This document shows, piece by piece, positions 1 to 9,021 of a DNA stretch of 64,000 nucleotides. Origin of the DNA: Streptomyces sp. NBC_01460 (GTDB taxonomy: Bacteria > Actinomycetota > Actinomycetes > Streptomycetales > Streptomycetaceae). Under the pieces are notes generated by a model. The model was given only the letters and a program-made list of their open reading frames with translations. It was not told the origin of the DNA and searched no databases. The DNA lies in NCBI RefSeq assembly GCF_036227405.1, contig NZ_CP109473.1, forward strand, positions 124,001 through 188,000. Direction: 5' to 3'. Every line of letters starts with the position of its first letter. The stretch's first letter is position 1. The translations under genes were made by a program, and so were the position numbers.

Positions 1-157
1 CCGCACTGACCCCCGGGCGCTCCGTCTGGTCCTCGCTCAGCAGGCGAGGACCGGGCAGGCCGACCGGCCACCGCGCACCCTTTTGCCGCCAAAGAGCAAC
101 CGGCCAGGGGCGCAGCTCTGCCTACGCGACCACACCCCGCCCTGAAGGAGCCACACC

Positions 158-589
158 ATGGCGTTCAGCCTCTTCACCCGCCGGCCCGCGCCCGCCACGC
201 CGGTTGATGATCCTGTCCATATGCGGTGGCCGGAGTGCGGGGAGACATGGAGCCCTGCGGGCGTCAGCGTTGCCCAGCGGTACTACAACCAGGCCCACGC
301 AGTCGTCTTCGTCTACACGCCGGACTCGCCGGACCGGCATTACGTGGCTTGCCTGGGCTGCCAGTTCACCAAGGTCCGCGACCTGTCGAAATCCGTGATC
401 TGGCTCGGCCTGAACGACGGTGCCGAGATCGCCAATGCCCACACCACCAGGTGCGGTGCGTTGCCCCGCGACCTTTCCGGTGGCCCGGACGACGACGCCG
501 TATGCGATCACCTGGGCCAGTGGGTCGAGGTCGCCCGGAAGCAGGTGGAGGACGTCGAGGTCTGGGTGGAAGCGAGCTGGAGCTCCTAG
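158..589 (+). CDS. Hypothetical protein, 143 aa
   Basis: I do not recognise this protein. It is a soluble acidic protein with no signal peptide or membrane segment. One CxxC pair (CLGC, around residue 66) and scattered further cysteines could bind a metal, but no family is assigned. The ATG has a good GAAGGAG ribosome site about 8 nt upstream, and the frame uses G/C at the third position throughout. It stands alone on the plus strand and converges with the minus-strand gene ending at 641. Confidence 0.7.
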   Translation: MAFSLFTRRPAPATPVDDPVHMRWPECGETWSPAGVSVAQRYYNQAHAVVFVYTPDSPDRHYVACLGCQFTKVRDLSKSVIWLGLNDGAEIANAHTTRCGALPRDLSGGPDDDAVCDHLGQWVEVARKQVEDVEVWVEASWSS

Positions 590-640
590 CTACCCGTAAC
601 GGGCGCTTCAGGGGCGCAGTCATCCCAGGCGACTGCACGG

Positions 641-1030
641 TCAGCGCCGGCCGCCGCCGATGCGGCGGTCGTCGGCCAGTCCGGTAAGCGGGCCGAACTC
701 GCGGGCAAGCTGGTTCCACGACAGAACCTCGCCACAGCGGGCCGGGAACTCCTTCGGGTTGAACTCGGGCATGGTCCAGGTACCAGTGCCCCGGTCCCGC
801 AGCCACAGGTCCCCGTCACCGTCGACCACAGTCGGTGGGACCGGTACCGGCTCGGCCTGATCGGTGGGCTCCCAGGTGACCCGGCCCGGGTGGGAAGCGC
901 GGCGCAGCTCGGTGGTGGCCAGCCGCGCGGCCAAGTCACGGGTGGACTCTTCGGCGTCCTTGACCGACGCGAGTCGGAATGCGTCGTCAAGTACGGGCAG
1001 GGCTGGATTCTTGCTGCGCTTCGAACTCAT
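641..1030 (-). CDS. Hypothetical protein, 129 aa
   Basis: This is an unrecognised soluble protein with a basic N-terminus (MSSKRSKNPALPV). The central part, rich in Trp, Pro and Asp, contains the string DGDGDLWLRD. The chosen ATG at 1030 has a perfect GGAGG ribosome site 10 nt upstream. The frame stays open further upstream, but that extension has no ribosome site and an unnatural composition. It lies just downstream of the broken gene ending at 1057, on the same strand, and the two may once have shared a transcript. Confidence 0.6.
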   Translation of the reverse strand: MSSKRSKNPALPVLDDAFRLASVKDAEESTRDLAARLATTELRRASHPGRVTWEPTDQAEPVPVPPTVVDGDGDLWLRDRGTGTWTMPEFNPKEFPARCGEVLSWNQLAREFGPLTGLADDRRIGGGRR

Positions 1031-1056
1031 ACGCTGACTACCTCCGGTGGGGGGCG

Positions 1057-1983
1057 TCACATCCGTTGTGGCACCCCGTAGAGGAACACGGTATCCGAGG
1101 CGCGAGCCGGGCCGACTACGACCACTGCCCAGGTGGCAGCGCTGGCACACCGGGCGGTGCGACTAGAGCGTGTCTCTGGCCAAAGCTCCGGCCACAGCAG
1201 GAGGACGTTGTCAGCGACAACCGGTGTGCGGCCGGTGTTGGTGTAGGGGCCGAACAGGCCGGCACCGAGTGCGTCCGCGCGGTCTGCGGGAGGGTCCTCG
1301 AAGAACGCCGTGGTGTTCTTGACCTCGCTCGGGCCCAGCTGGTCCTTCTTGATGTTGGCCAGCAGCTTGCCGGTCTCGGCGGTGATGGTGTCGTAGGGCA
1401 GGGTGATGACCTGCCGGACGCACGTCTCCAGCCAGGCAGCGAGTTGCATGCCGGTGAGCTCCACCTGATTGGGATGGACGGCGCTGGCCTAGTTCCGCAT
1501 GTAGCGGATGTGGTCAATCTGAGCTTGGCCGGTGGCGGAGAGCAGTCCGATCTCGCGCGTTGCGCGCAGGAGGTCGATGTCGTCGACCTTGACCAGGTCG
1601 TCTTCCGTCGATAGGTGCTTTCGTCGGTCGTGTGACGGAACGGCGATGTCGAAGAAGTATGCCAGGTCGTATCCGGCTACGCGCCGTCGAAGCTCGCCGA
1701 CCGTCTCGTTCCACAGGCAGTTGAGCGCCGCGTCGAAGAGTCCGGCGGCCGCCGCAGTGATCATCTTGCTCACGTACACCGACCGGCCGCGATCTTCCAT
1801 GGGCAGTCGCCGGAGAGCACCTCCGAGGCTCGCGAGTGCCTGCTCGCGTTCCAACAGCTCCACCAGTACTCCGTCAGTCGGTAGTCCGGCCTCGGCGAGC
1901 TGATCGAGAAGCATCTCCTCGAAGCGTTCAAGGTCGTCCACAGCAGGCGGCTGTACGTCTCGGCGCGCTATCTCATTCACCAC
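1057..1983 (-). pseudogene. Hypothetical gene split by an in-frame amber codon
   Basis: Two open stretches lie in the same minus-strand frame and are separated only by a TAG at 1489-1491. The first half ends with HIRYMRN and the second begins ASAVHPNQVELTG. If the TAG is read as TGG the protein runs straight through as MRNWASAVHPNQ, a natural-looking string, so a Trp-to-stop mutation is the simplest reading. The product would be about 300 aa, alpha-helical and without membrane segments. A GTG at 1983 is the only reasonable start. Function is unknown. It follows the TIGR02391-like fragment at 2001-2258 on the same strand, so they may once have formed an operon. The C-terminal 40 residues look less natural and may be read-through. 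Confidence 0.6.
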
Positions 1984-2000
1984 CTGCTGCTGGGTGCAAG

Positions 2001-2258
2001 TCAGATGGGGCCTTCCAACTCGTCGATCCAGCCCGCAAGGAGGCTCAAGGTGGCGAGCCGTTCCAGTGCCTGCTGGGCAGTCATCTCGTCGGAGGCCACA
2101 TGAGTGGCAGTGTTGCGGACGGTCATGTTGACTCCGGGCGCGTACGTGGCCAGGCCGTTCTGCATGGAGCTGACCGTGCGGTCGCTCGGGTCCCCAGGCC
2201 ACGCCAGCATCGGGTTCTTGGACGCGAAGACCTTCTCGTAGACGTTGGTGGCGTCCAT
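2001..2258 (-). pseudogene. C-terminal part of a TIGR02391/Ymh-like protein
   Basis: The 85-residue frame resembles the C-terminal half of the TIGR02391 (Ymh) family of small phage- and defence-associated proteins. It shows a VRNTATHV segment followed by EMTAQQALERLATLSLLAGWIDELE, split here as EMTAQQALERLA and TLSLLAGWIDELE, matching the family pattern of an RN..H motif and then a helix ending in a basic or acidic Leu-rich stretch. Family members are usually more than twice as long. The sequence upstream (2260-2330) does not supply the N-terminus, so the gene appears truncated. The family assignment comes from memory of the motif and has not been searched. Confidence 0.45.
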
Positions 2259-2329
2259 AGCCGCCTTACGGCGAACGGGCGGCCGGACTTCTCGGCACGG
2301 GCCCGGTGCAGCGCGCCGGCTTCGGTCGT

Positions 2330-2360
2330 CCCGGTGGAGGGCGCAGGGCCCTCCACCGGG
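2330..2360 (-). terminator. Hairpin terminator of the LAXTG-protein gene
   Basis: A perfect 12-bp stem (CCCGGTGGAGGG at 2330-2341 with its complement at 2349-2360) has a 7-nt loop. It lies 25 bp past the stop of the 2386-3270 gene. There is no T-tract, as is common for Streptomyces terminators. Confidence 0.75.
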
Positions 2361-2385
2361 ACGCGCGTGATAGAGCCGGGGCTGC

Positions 2386-3270
2386 TTACTTGGTGCGAGC
2401 AGCCGTGCGCCGACGCTGGGCGACCAACAGGCCGCCGCCCGCCAGCAGAAGGGCTGCGGCTCCGCCGGCCAGCAGACCGGTGCCGCTGTTTCCGGTGGTG
2501 GCCAGTGACTCGTCTCCGCCTTGGGGCGCGGGCGCCGCGGAACTGGTGGTCGCCGTCGGCGTGGGCGTCGCAGAGGTGGCCGGCGTGCTCGGTGCTGTGG
2601 ACGGTATCGCGGACGCGGAAGAGGTCGCCGGGGCGGGTGTGGTGACGGCCGGTGTGGTGGGGGCCGTGGTGCTCGGCGTGGTCTCAGCCGTGCAGTCCTT
2701 GCCGCCGGTGGGGCCGTTCCAGGCCGCGATCAGCTTGTCTCCGATGACAGGCTTGTTCGGGCCGTCGGGGGCGGGGCCGTGGCCGGTTCCCGTTCCACCG
2801 TCGTAGCGGGTGCTGCCGTGGTAGAGGTCGATCTGAGCGAAGCAGCCGGCGTCGGGCACCGCGATCGTGAGGGTTCCGGTACCGCCGTCGGCCACGGTGG
2901 CCGTGGCGAAATCGGTGAGGATCTGCAGACCTGAGGTGGCCCATGTCGAGCCGTGGGCCCGGTAGGAGGCCAGCGATACGGTGCAGGCACCGCCGTCGCC
3001 CTTGACGTCGAGGCTGATCTTGCCGTCCGCGCCAGGCGTGAGGTGTGCCAGACCTTCCTTGGCCGTCCACGGCTCCCCGCCGGACAGGAAGGCGCAGTTT
3101 GCGTCAGTGGGTTCAACTCCGCCCGGCAGGGCTTGGGGCATGGTGTAACCGCTGGTGTCGTGGTTGTCCCAGCCCTTGCCGCCGTCATGGGCGGCAGCGG
3201 TGCCACCGATCGAGACGGCAAGGACGAGGGCCAGCGGACTGGCTAGTTGCAGTGTGGTGCGTCGCGACAT
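2386..3270 (-). CDS. LAXTG-anchored cell-surface protein, 294 aa
   Basis: This is a secreted protein likely to be attached covalently to the cell wall by a class E sortase. It has a signal peptide (residues 1-27, ending GGTAAA). A globular domain (about 30-185) contains several Cys and Gly/Asp-rich stretches. A Thr/Ser/Pro/Ala-rich stalk (about 190-250) follows. The sorting signal is LATTG (256-260), followed by a hydrophobic helix (about 265-282) and a basic tail QRRRTAARTK. The order LAXTG, helix, basic tail is the recognised pattern for Streptomyces sortase substrates. The function of the globular domain is unknown. The gene is monocistronic, with a hairpin terminator downstream and an AT-richer 200-bp upstream region. 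Confidence 0.8.
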   Translation of the reverse strand: MSRRTTLQLASPLALVLAVSIGGTAAAHDGGKGWDNHDTSGYTMPQALPGGVEPTDANCAFLSGGEPWTAKEGLAHLTPGADGKISLDVKGDGGACTVSLASYRAHGSTWATSGLQILTDFATATVADGGTGTLTIAVPDAGCFAQIDLYHGSTRYDGGTGTGHGPAPDGPNKPVIGDKLIAAWNGPTGGKDCTAETTPSTTAPTTPAVTTPAPATSSASAIPSTAPSTPATSATPTPTATTSSAAPAPQGGDESLATTGNSGTGLLAGGAAALLLAGGGLLVAQRRRTAARTK

Positions 3271-3519
3271 GAAGTAGCGCCTCTTCTACGGAAAACGACA
3301 GGAGATCCTGACTGGGCGTGGGGGAAACAGCTCTGTGCCCAGGATGAGTTCACTCGGCGTGCCGGGAGGAGGGGGGAAGCACTCGGCAGCCCCGAAGCCG
3401 GGATCATCTGGCATGGTCAATGAATGATCACATGTTGTCAATTAAACAGAAGGTCGATCAAGGCAAATGCCGCCAATGACGACGTCTTGTCCGCGCTGGA
3501 GGCTTGAAGCAGCGTCCGC

Positions 3520-4039
3520 GGTGGGGTTCGTGTCTCGTTTGGTGACCCGCGATCATGGATTCAGCGAGAGGCTGTCGTGGGTCTTTGCCGCGGAGGGGCC
3601 GACGAGAAGGGGCGGTCCGTTCGCGTCCGACAGGACGAACTTCTTGGAACCCGGCTTGCCTCGCCCAAGAGGGTCGGACCTGTGAGGTCGCACCTTCTCT
3701 TGCCCTCACGTGTGCGGGGCCCAGAACCACATGGGGTAGGTCGACAGGTCGGCGGCGACCAGGCCTTGCAAGATCGGATGGGAGAACCGGCCCCCAGAGA
3801 CCGGATCAGGAACCTGCGATGGGCCGTGGACTTGGAGATTCCGAAGCACGGTGGCATAGCCCGCCAGGCACCCGCTGGCGGGCCAGGACATAGACGATCG
3901 CGGCAAACAGCGTCTCAGCAGGCGCCCCCTGCGTCCCGCCGCCCTGCGGCCGCTCCTTCAACAGGGGGATCAACGGATCCACGAGCTTCCAGAGCCCTCC
4001 CGGAACAACCGACTCCACCCCGTCCCAAAAGCAGCCCAC
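3520..4039 (-). pseudogene. IS5-family transposase remnant
   Basis: The minus strand encodes pieces of an IS5-type transposase in several frames. The N-terminal helix-turn-helix region (LWKLVDPLIPLLKERPQGGG) starts at 4039. A segment resembling SKSTAHRRF follows. A stretch around 3600-3660 then reads, in another frame, as KPGSKKFVLSDANG, the usual region before the second catalytic Asp. At least two frameshifts separate these pieces and the C-terminal third with the catalytic Glu is absent. No inverted repeats were recognised. Confidence 0.7.
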
Positions 4040-4129
4040 TGAGCCAACCCCACACGTAGGAGATGGTCGAAGCTCCGGAGAGTACGGACCGAGGGAGAGG
4101 TGGTCGCGCGCGGGGTGTCGGGAGACGTG

Positions 4130-4408
4130 TCAGACGTCAGTCAGCTGATGAGCGGAGGGTGTCGACCTCGCCTCCACCGCTCGCCGGCGAGACCACACGT
4201 ACATCAGAGCTCCTGGGGCGACCAGGACAGCAGCGACGATTACAAGTGTGACGCCGCCTCCGGCCATGACAACGGCCCAGACGATCCACGCCGTCACAGC
4301 TACCGTCACGATAGCGACGAGCCACCGCAGGGCACCGAAGGCGATTCGGGCAAAGCGAGAGAGATCCGCTGAGCTGAGGCTTCCATCATTCCTACACTGA
4401 TCGTGCAC
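4130..4408 (-). CDS. Small membrane protein, 92 aa
   Basis: An unrecognised small protein with two hydrophobic helices (about residues 28-50 and 52-72) and a short basic loop, ending in a polar tail (SRRRAVEARS). The frame is open much further upstream, but that part is Arg/Ala-rich noise. The GTG at 4408 is the first plausible start, though without a clear ribosome site. No neighbour suggests a function. Confidence 0.45.
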   Translation of the reverse strand: MHDQCRNDGSLSSADLSRFARIAFGALRWLVAIVTVAVTAWIVWAVVMAGGGVTLVIVAAVLVAPGALMYVWSRRRAVEARSTPSAHQLTDV

Positions 4409-5023
4409 ATGCTGAAGATATCTGCAGGTTCGGCAACCGCAAGCGGCATATGCAGTGTCTTGAATCACATGACACCGCGCAGCAGGCCAGTCACTTTGCA
4501 TCTGCGCAGTAGCGCAAGCCAAGACCTCACCTGATCCGCCCTTGACGCCGCAGCGCAGCTCCCCCCGCTGCAGTGCGGCCGGATTTGAGCCCGAAGGCTC
4601 GCTCGATGCGGCCCTGCGGGACGACGCCCAGCCTGCGCCGCCTCGCTTCTGCAACCGAACAAACGCCTCAATAGCGAAGTTTTGAGGGCTTGCGGCGAGG
4701 ATCAAGGGCGGCCTAATGTCCGCAACGCTCAAGCCAGTCGATCTGCGCCAGGGGGGGCTCATGCGCAGAGCTGAACGACCTGCCGTGCTGCCGTCACTTG
4801 CCGCAACCGCCGCAACACGCACAGGCCGCAAACGCCAGTAGTCGCGGGGCCGGTCCGCGCATCCGGTCACCCAACAGCGCACTGATCACTTTGATGAACT
4901 CTGCACGTTTTTAGGCGAATTGGGCGAGAAGCGCAAGCGCTCTCGCTCCACTACTTGACCTGGGGACCACCTCTCCAGCCATCTTTGCGGGCTGAACCGC
5001 GCCCGCTACTTCTCGAGAGCGAT
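4409..5023. other. Intergenic region upstream of the subtilase gene
   Basis: No convincing gene was found in this ~600 bp. It contains a short imperfect hairpin (4924-4945, GCGAGA...TCTCGC) about 80 bp before the subtilase start. This could be a leader structure or operator. The rest looks like decayed coding sequence. Confidence 0.4.
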
Positions 5024-7408
5024 ATGAAGAGACCTATATGGACGGTGGCAGCCATCGCGATGATGGCCGTCACCCTCGGGGGGCTGCCAGCGCACGCCGC
5101 CCCGGCGTCGAGCGTTGCCGCAACCGCAGCCGGCGAGACTGACCCGATCGACCCGCCTCTGTATGACGCGACCTCAGCCGGCGGGAAGATCCGCGTCAAT
5201 GTCGTCACCGAAGAGCGCGCTGACGTGGCAAGTGCCGCAACCGCTGGTGAGACGGTGCAGGCGTTCGACGTACTTCCCGTGGTCACCCTCAAGGTGGACG
5301 CGGGCGGCCTGGAGGAACTGTCGACGCAGCCCGGGGTCGTCAGCGTCACGGAAGACCTTGCCGTGTCGCCGTCCCTGGACGAAAGCGTGCCCCTGATCGG
5401 CGGCGACAAAGCCATCAAGTCGGGGATGACCGGCGCGGGCAGTGCCATCGCCATCTTGGACACCGGCGTTTCCACCAGTCACCCCTTCCTCAAGGACCGG
5501 GTCATCGCGGAGGCGTGCTTCTCCTCTAACGATCCGGCCTACGGTTCCACCAGCTTGTGCCCCAACGGCAGTGCGCAGCAGGAAGGTGCAGGCTCGGCCA
5601 GCGTAGATACCGGACCCTGCGCGACCATCGCTCAGTGCGACCACGGAACGCACGTGGCCGGCATTGCCGCAGGCAACGGCACAGGCGTAGCCGGAGCCCC
5701 TGCGTCGGGTGTCGCCCCCGGAGCGAACCTCATCGCCATCCAGGTCTTCAGCAAGTTCAACTCGGAGCAGTACTGCGGCGCTGAGCCTGTGCCGTGCGTC
5801 AAGAGTTTCGCTAGTTCACAGATTGCAGGCCTGGAAAAGGTCTGGCAGCTGCAGCAAGCCGGAACACCTGTCGTGGCTGCCAACCTCAGCCTCGGCGGTG
5901 GGGTGCACTCCGTCGCGTGCGACAAGGATGCCCGCAAGCCGGTGATTGACCGTCTGCTCAGCGTCGGCGTCGCTACTGTCGCCGCTGCCGGAAATAACGC
6001 GCTCAGTGGCTCCGTCAACAGCCCCGCCTGTGTGGCGTCGGCAATTGCCGTCGGTTCCAGCAACGACGACGACGAAGTTTCCTCCTTCTCCAACCGGGGC
6101 GCTCTGCTCGACTTCTTCGCGCCCGGCAACGCGATCATCTCCTCGGTTCCCAACCGCGAGTTCAACTCCATGGACGGCACGTCCATGGCCGCGCCGCACG
6201 TGGCCGGAGCCTTCGCTGTGCTCCGTCAGAAGTATCCCGAGAAGAGCATCACTGAACTCGAGGCCCTACTGAAGAGCACCGGGCAGACGGTCACGGACAC
6301 CGACACGGGAATCGCGGTCCCCCGGATCGACATCGGCCGAGCTGTCGGCGGGGCCGACCCCACACCGCCCCCTGCTCCCGATGCCAAGCCGCGCCCTAGC
6401 ACCATCATCAACAATGCGGACATGGCGATCCTCGACCTGGCCGCCATCCATTCGCCGATCACGGTGACGGATATACCTGGCAAGGGGCCGAAGGCGTTGC
6501 AGGTGCACGTCGACGCAACGCATGACTGGCGGGGAGAGGTGAAGATCAACCTGATCGACCCCGCCGGTAAGTCCTACCTTCTCAAGGCTTCGGAGGGAAC
6601 GCAGAACGGCGGCACGATCGACAGCACCTACACCGTTGACGCCAGCACCTCCACGGCGAAGGGGACCTGGAAACTCCGCGTTGAGGACAGGTCCAGCGGA
6701 GGCGTCGGCATACTCGCCGGCTGGTCCCTGACCTTCCCCTCGTTCGAGAAGACCGGCGCAGCCGCCATCCCGGATCTGGGAAGGCTCAACTCCGACATCA
6801 CGGTTGATGGCTTCTCTGGGAAGGCATCTGCTGCACTGCAGGTCCACACCGACATCACGCATGAGTGGGTCGGGGACCTCAAGATCAGCCTCATTGACCC
6901 GAACGGCAAGTCGTACCTGGTCAAGTCGACGTCCTCGACCGCTGATGCCACAGGTACGTTCACCGTCGATGCCAGCACTTCTCCGGCCGCGGGCACCTGG
7001 AGGCTGGAGGTTCAGGACACCTCCACGGGTGCTACCGGGACCCTCAACGGATGGTCGTTGACGTTCCCTGCCTTCGAGAACCAGGCAAACCTCGCACTCC
7101 CGGACCCCGGAGCTCTGACATCCTCCACTGTCGTGAAGGGGATCACGGGCAACGCGCCCAAGGAGCTCAGGGTCTACGTCGACGCCACACATGACTGGCT
7201 TGGCGACGTGGAGATCTACCTCGTCGACCCCAGCGGTGCACTGCACCTGGTGAAGGCGGACTCTGAACTGGAGTCCGGCGGAAACCTCAAGCACGTGTAC
7301 ACCGTCGACGCCAGTGCGGCACCGGCGGCCGGCACCTGGGGGCTACGCGTTGAAGATGTTTCCGCAGGAGCTTCAGGCAGCCTCAACGAATGGTCGCTTG
7401 CCTTCTAG
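5024..7408 (+). CDS. Secreted subtilisin-like (S8) protease with three P domains
   Basis: An extracellular serine endopeptidase of 794 aa. It has a signal peptide (residues 1-25, ending PAHA), an I9-like propeptide (about 50-115) and an S8 catalytic domain (about 120-440). The visible catalytic residues are Asp146 (AILDTGV), His207 (DHGTHVAG), oxyanion Asn324 (AAGNN) and Ser387 (DGTSMAAPHVAG). A Pro-rich linker (PTPPPAPDAKPRP) leads to three tandem proprotein-convertase P-like domains of ~105 aa each. Each ends in a copy of G.L.GWSLTFPSFE or a variant, and each contains a TH(D/E)W.G(D/E) motif. P domains normally stabilise or target such proteases, and three copies is more than the usual one. 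The chosen ATG starts the signal peptide, although the frame opens at 4955. A hairpin terminator follows at 7468. Confidence 0.88.
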   Translation: MKRPIWTVAAIAMMAVTLGGLPAHAAPASSVAATAAGETDPIDPPLYDATSAGGKIRVNVVTEERADVASAATAGETVQAFDVLPVVTLKVDAGGLEELSTQPGVVSVTEDLAVSPSLDESVPLIGGDKAIKSGMTGAGSAIAILDTGVSTSHPFLKDRVIAEACFSSNDPAYGSTSLCPNGSAQQEGAGSASVDTGPCATIAQCDHGTHVAGIAAGNGTGVAGAPASGVAPGANLIAIQVFSKFNSEQYCGAEPVPCVKSFASSQIAGLEKVWQLQQAGTPVVAANLSLGGGVHSVACDKDARKPVIDRLLSVGVATVAAAGNNALSGSVNSPACVASAIAVGSSNDDDEVSSFSNRGALLDFFAPGNAIISSVPNREFNSMDGTSMAAPHVAGAFAVLRQKYPEKSITELEALLKSTGQTVTDTDTGIAVPRIDIGRAVGGADPTPPPAPDAKPRPSTIINNADMAILDLAAIHSPITVTDIPGKGPKALQVHVDATHDWRGEVKINLIDPAGKSYLLKASEGTQNGGTIDSTYTVDASTSTAKGTWKLRVEDRSSGGVGILAGWSLTFPSFEKTGAAAIPDLGRLNSDITVDGFSGKASAALQVHTDITHEWVGDLKISLIDPNGKSYLVKSTSSTADATGTFTVDASTSPAAGTWRLEVQDTSTGATGTLNGWSLTFPAFENQANLALPDPGALTSSTVVKGITGNAPKELRVYVDATHDWLGDVEIYLVDPSGALHLVKADSELESGGNLKHVYTVDASAAPAAGTWGLRVEDVSAGASGSLNEWSLAF

Positions 7409-7467
7409 CCGGGGCTTCACGCACACAAGTCCCCTATTCGAAGGCATATAGACGGCCTCCGTTTTTT

Positions 7468-7507
7468 GAGTAAGCGCTCGACTGGTCTTCACCGGTCGGG
7501 CGCTTAC
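7468..7507 (+). terminator. Hairpin terminator after the subtilase gene
   Basis: A long stem-loop pairs GAGTAAGCGC (7468-7477) with GCGCTTACTC (7498-7507) and continues inward through CGACTGG/CCGGTCG with one imperfect pair. It lies 60 bp after the stop codon. Confidence 0.8.
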
Positions 7508-7751
7508 TCGCGTTTGCACCATGTCCATATATTGAGCACATCATTACGCGCAACATCAGCACCTCGTGCGCCGTTTGTCGCAATTACACATAGCGCGAGC
7601 CTCACACTTCAGCGATCGCGGCCCCTCGATGCTCAAGTAAAGCTCAGAAGATGTAAAACATTGTCGCGCATGGGCAGTTCCTGTGGAAGACTCTTTTCAA
7701 GCGGGACACTTTCGCGAAAGGTGAACCGCGAAAATGGGGCGGGGGCTATTT

Positions 7752-7776
7752 AGGGGTAAAATCACCCCTCTTTTTT
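7752..7776 (+). terminator. Leader hairpin with T-tract before the 7839 gene
   Basis: AGGGGT (7752-7757) pairs with ACCCCT (7764-7769) and is followed by C and six T. This is the form of a factor-independent terminator, unusual in such GC-rich DNA. It lies ~60 bp upstream of the secreted-protein gene within an unusually AT-rich stretch (7540-7800) that holds no other recognisable feature. It may be an attenuator, or simply a terminator insulating the downstream gene. Confidence 0.5.
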
Positions 7777-7838
7777 AAAGCGTACGTTCTCTGCTGCATT
7801 TCATGCTTTTCTCAAAAACCAGTAACGGAGACCTGAAC

Positions 7839-8594
7839 ATGTCTAGAATCGCAAAGACCTCGCGCACGAGTATCGTCGGCCTGGCCACTGCTGCGGCAGC
7901 TGCGATGACGATCGTGGCCCTCCCCACCAGCGCCTCCGCCACAGACATCACGACCCCGGCCGGCTACGAGGAGTACCTCAACAACCAGGTCGAGTTCGGC
8001 GTCGACGGCGCCAGCGAGACGCTGGGTGACTTCCAGGAGCTCTCAAGCAGCGACCAGGAGAGCTTCATGGATCTCCTGAATGACCCGCAGCGCGGCCAGG
8101 AGCTCGGGGACTTCCTCTCGGACACCGCCGGCGGCGTGATCGACGAGGAAAACTTCGAGACCCAGATGACGAAGGAGACGGAAGGCGGAGACGTCGTCCT
8201 GACCGCAGAAATCGACGTCAAGGACAACGTTGCTGCCCCCGACCCCGATGACGATCTGTCCGACCCTTCGGTGACGTACAAGGACAAGACGATCACCTAC
8301 TCCGTCTACGACAAGATCTTCGGAGTCAAGGTCACTCGCGTGACGGTCGGCGTCAACTACCGGTACTCGTCCTCGCGAGTGAGCAAGGTGTACAGCGGGT
8401 TCGCCTCGCACAAGAACTTCGTCCCGTTCTCCGACTTCTCGCACGGCGTCGTCTCGAAGTGGATTTCGGCGAACCCGGCTAACAACGCACATGCCGAGAC
8501 GGTCTGGCAGGGCACGTGGGCCGGCTTCGACTGGGACGCCCGCCAGCGCGTGTGGGCCGACCAGGCCGGCTTCAAGGGCGGCTACCTCAAGTAG
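7839..8594 (+). CDS. Secreted hypothetical protein, 251 aa
   Basis: An unrecognised exported protein. Residues 1-34 form a signal peptide with a basic start (MSRIAKTSRTS), a hydrophobic core and a PTSASA cleavage region. The mature part is acidic (including a PDPDDDLSDP stretch) and then turns beta-rich and Tyr/Ser/Lys-rich (TITYSVYDKIFGVKVTRVTV). A C-terminal Trp-rich segment (VWQGTWAGFDWDARQRVW) ends it. The chosen ATG has GGAGA upstream, and the earlier in-frame ATG at 7803 has no ribosome site. The gene sits between a T-tract hairpin upstream and a GC hairpin downstream, suggesting a single-gene transcript. Confidence 0.7.
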   Translation: MSRIAKTSRTSIVGLATAAAAAMTIVALPTSASATDITTPAGYEEYLNNQVEFGVDGASETLGDFQELSSSDQESFMDLLNDPQRGQELGDFLSDTAGGVIDEENFETQMTKETEGGDVVLTAEIDVKDNVAAPDPDDDLSDPSVTYKDKTITYSVYDKIFGVKVTRVTVGVNYRYSSSRVSKVYSGFASHKNFVPFSDFSHGVVSKWISANPANNAHAETVWQGTWAGFDWDARQRVWADQAGFKGGYLK

Positions 8595-8628
8595 TAGTCT
8601 CCTGAGGAAAAAGCCTTTACCGTGTTAG

Positions 8629-8667
8629 AGAGCCGACCGTGGGGTGCCACTGCACACGGTCGGCTCT
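8629..8667 (+). terminator. Hairpin terminator
   Basis: A 13-bp perfect stem, AGAGCCGACCGTG (8629-8641) with its complement at 8655-8667, lies 35 bp after the secreted-protein gene. Confidence 0.8.
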
Positions 8668-8733
8668 GGCCGCTGGAAAATCGAAACGTTCTGGGTGAAC
8701 GCACACCGTGTCATTCTCCACAAAGGGGAATGC

Positions 8734-8844
8734 GTGTTCGGGGCAATGACCATCGGGGAAAAGATTCAATTTGCGGCATATGCCCTTGCGCTGGCTGGCG
8801 TAGTGGCTACAATTGTCTGGTCCATCCGCCACAAAAGCTCGTAA
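8734..8844 (+). CDS. Possible 36-aa single-pass membrane peptide
   Basis: A GTG preceded by AAGGGGA opens a short frame. It encodes a polar start (FGAMTIGEKIQ), one hydrophobic helix (FAAYALALAGVVATIVW) and a basic tail (SIRHKSS). This is the layout of a small membrane peptide. Nothing else supports it, and the ATG at 8746 is an alternative start. Confidence 0.35.
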   Translation: MFGAMTIGEKIQFAAYALALAGVVATIVWSIRHKSS

Positions 8845-8982
8845 GCGACCTCTCAGCAACATGCCGGCAGTCCGTAACCGGTGACAGCATTCCGGCATTC
8901 ATGGTGGTGCGAGCACCTGCCCGTGGATCCTGGACGCCGTAACGGTCCTCTGGCTGATCGCTAGACGTGACCCACCACCAAC

Positions 8983-9021
8983 GAAGCGACCCCTGGCAGG
9001 GAAAGTGCCAGGGGTCGCTTC
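8983..9021. terminator. Perfect 16-bp hairpin
   Basis: GAAGCGACCCCTGGCA (8983-8998) pairs perfectly with 9006-9021 around a 7-nt loop. It may terminate transcription from either side. The rest of 8845-9136 contains no gene I can support. Confidence 0.75.
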
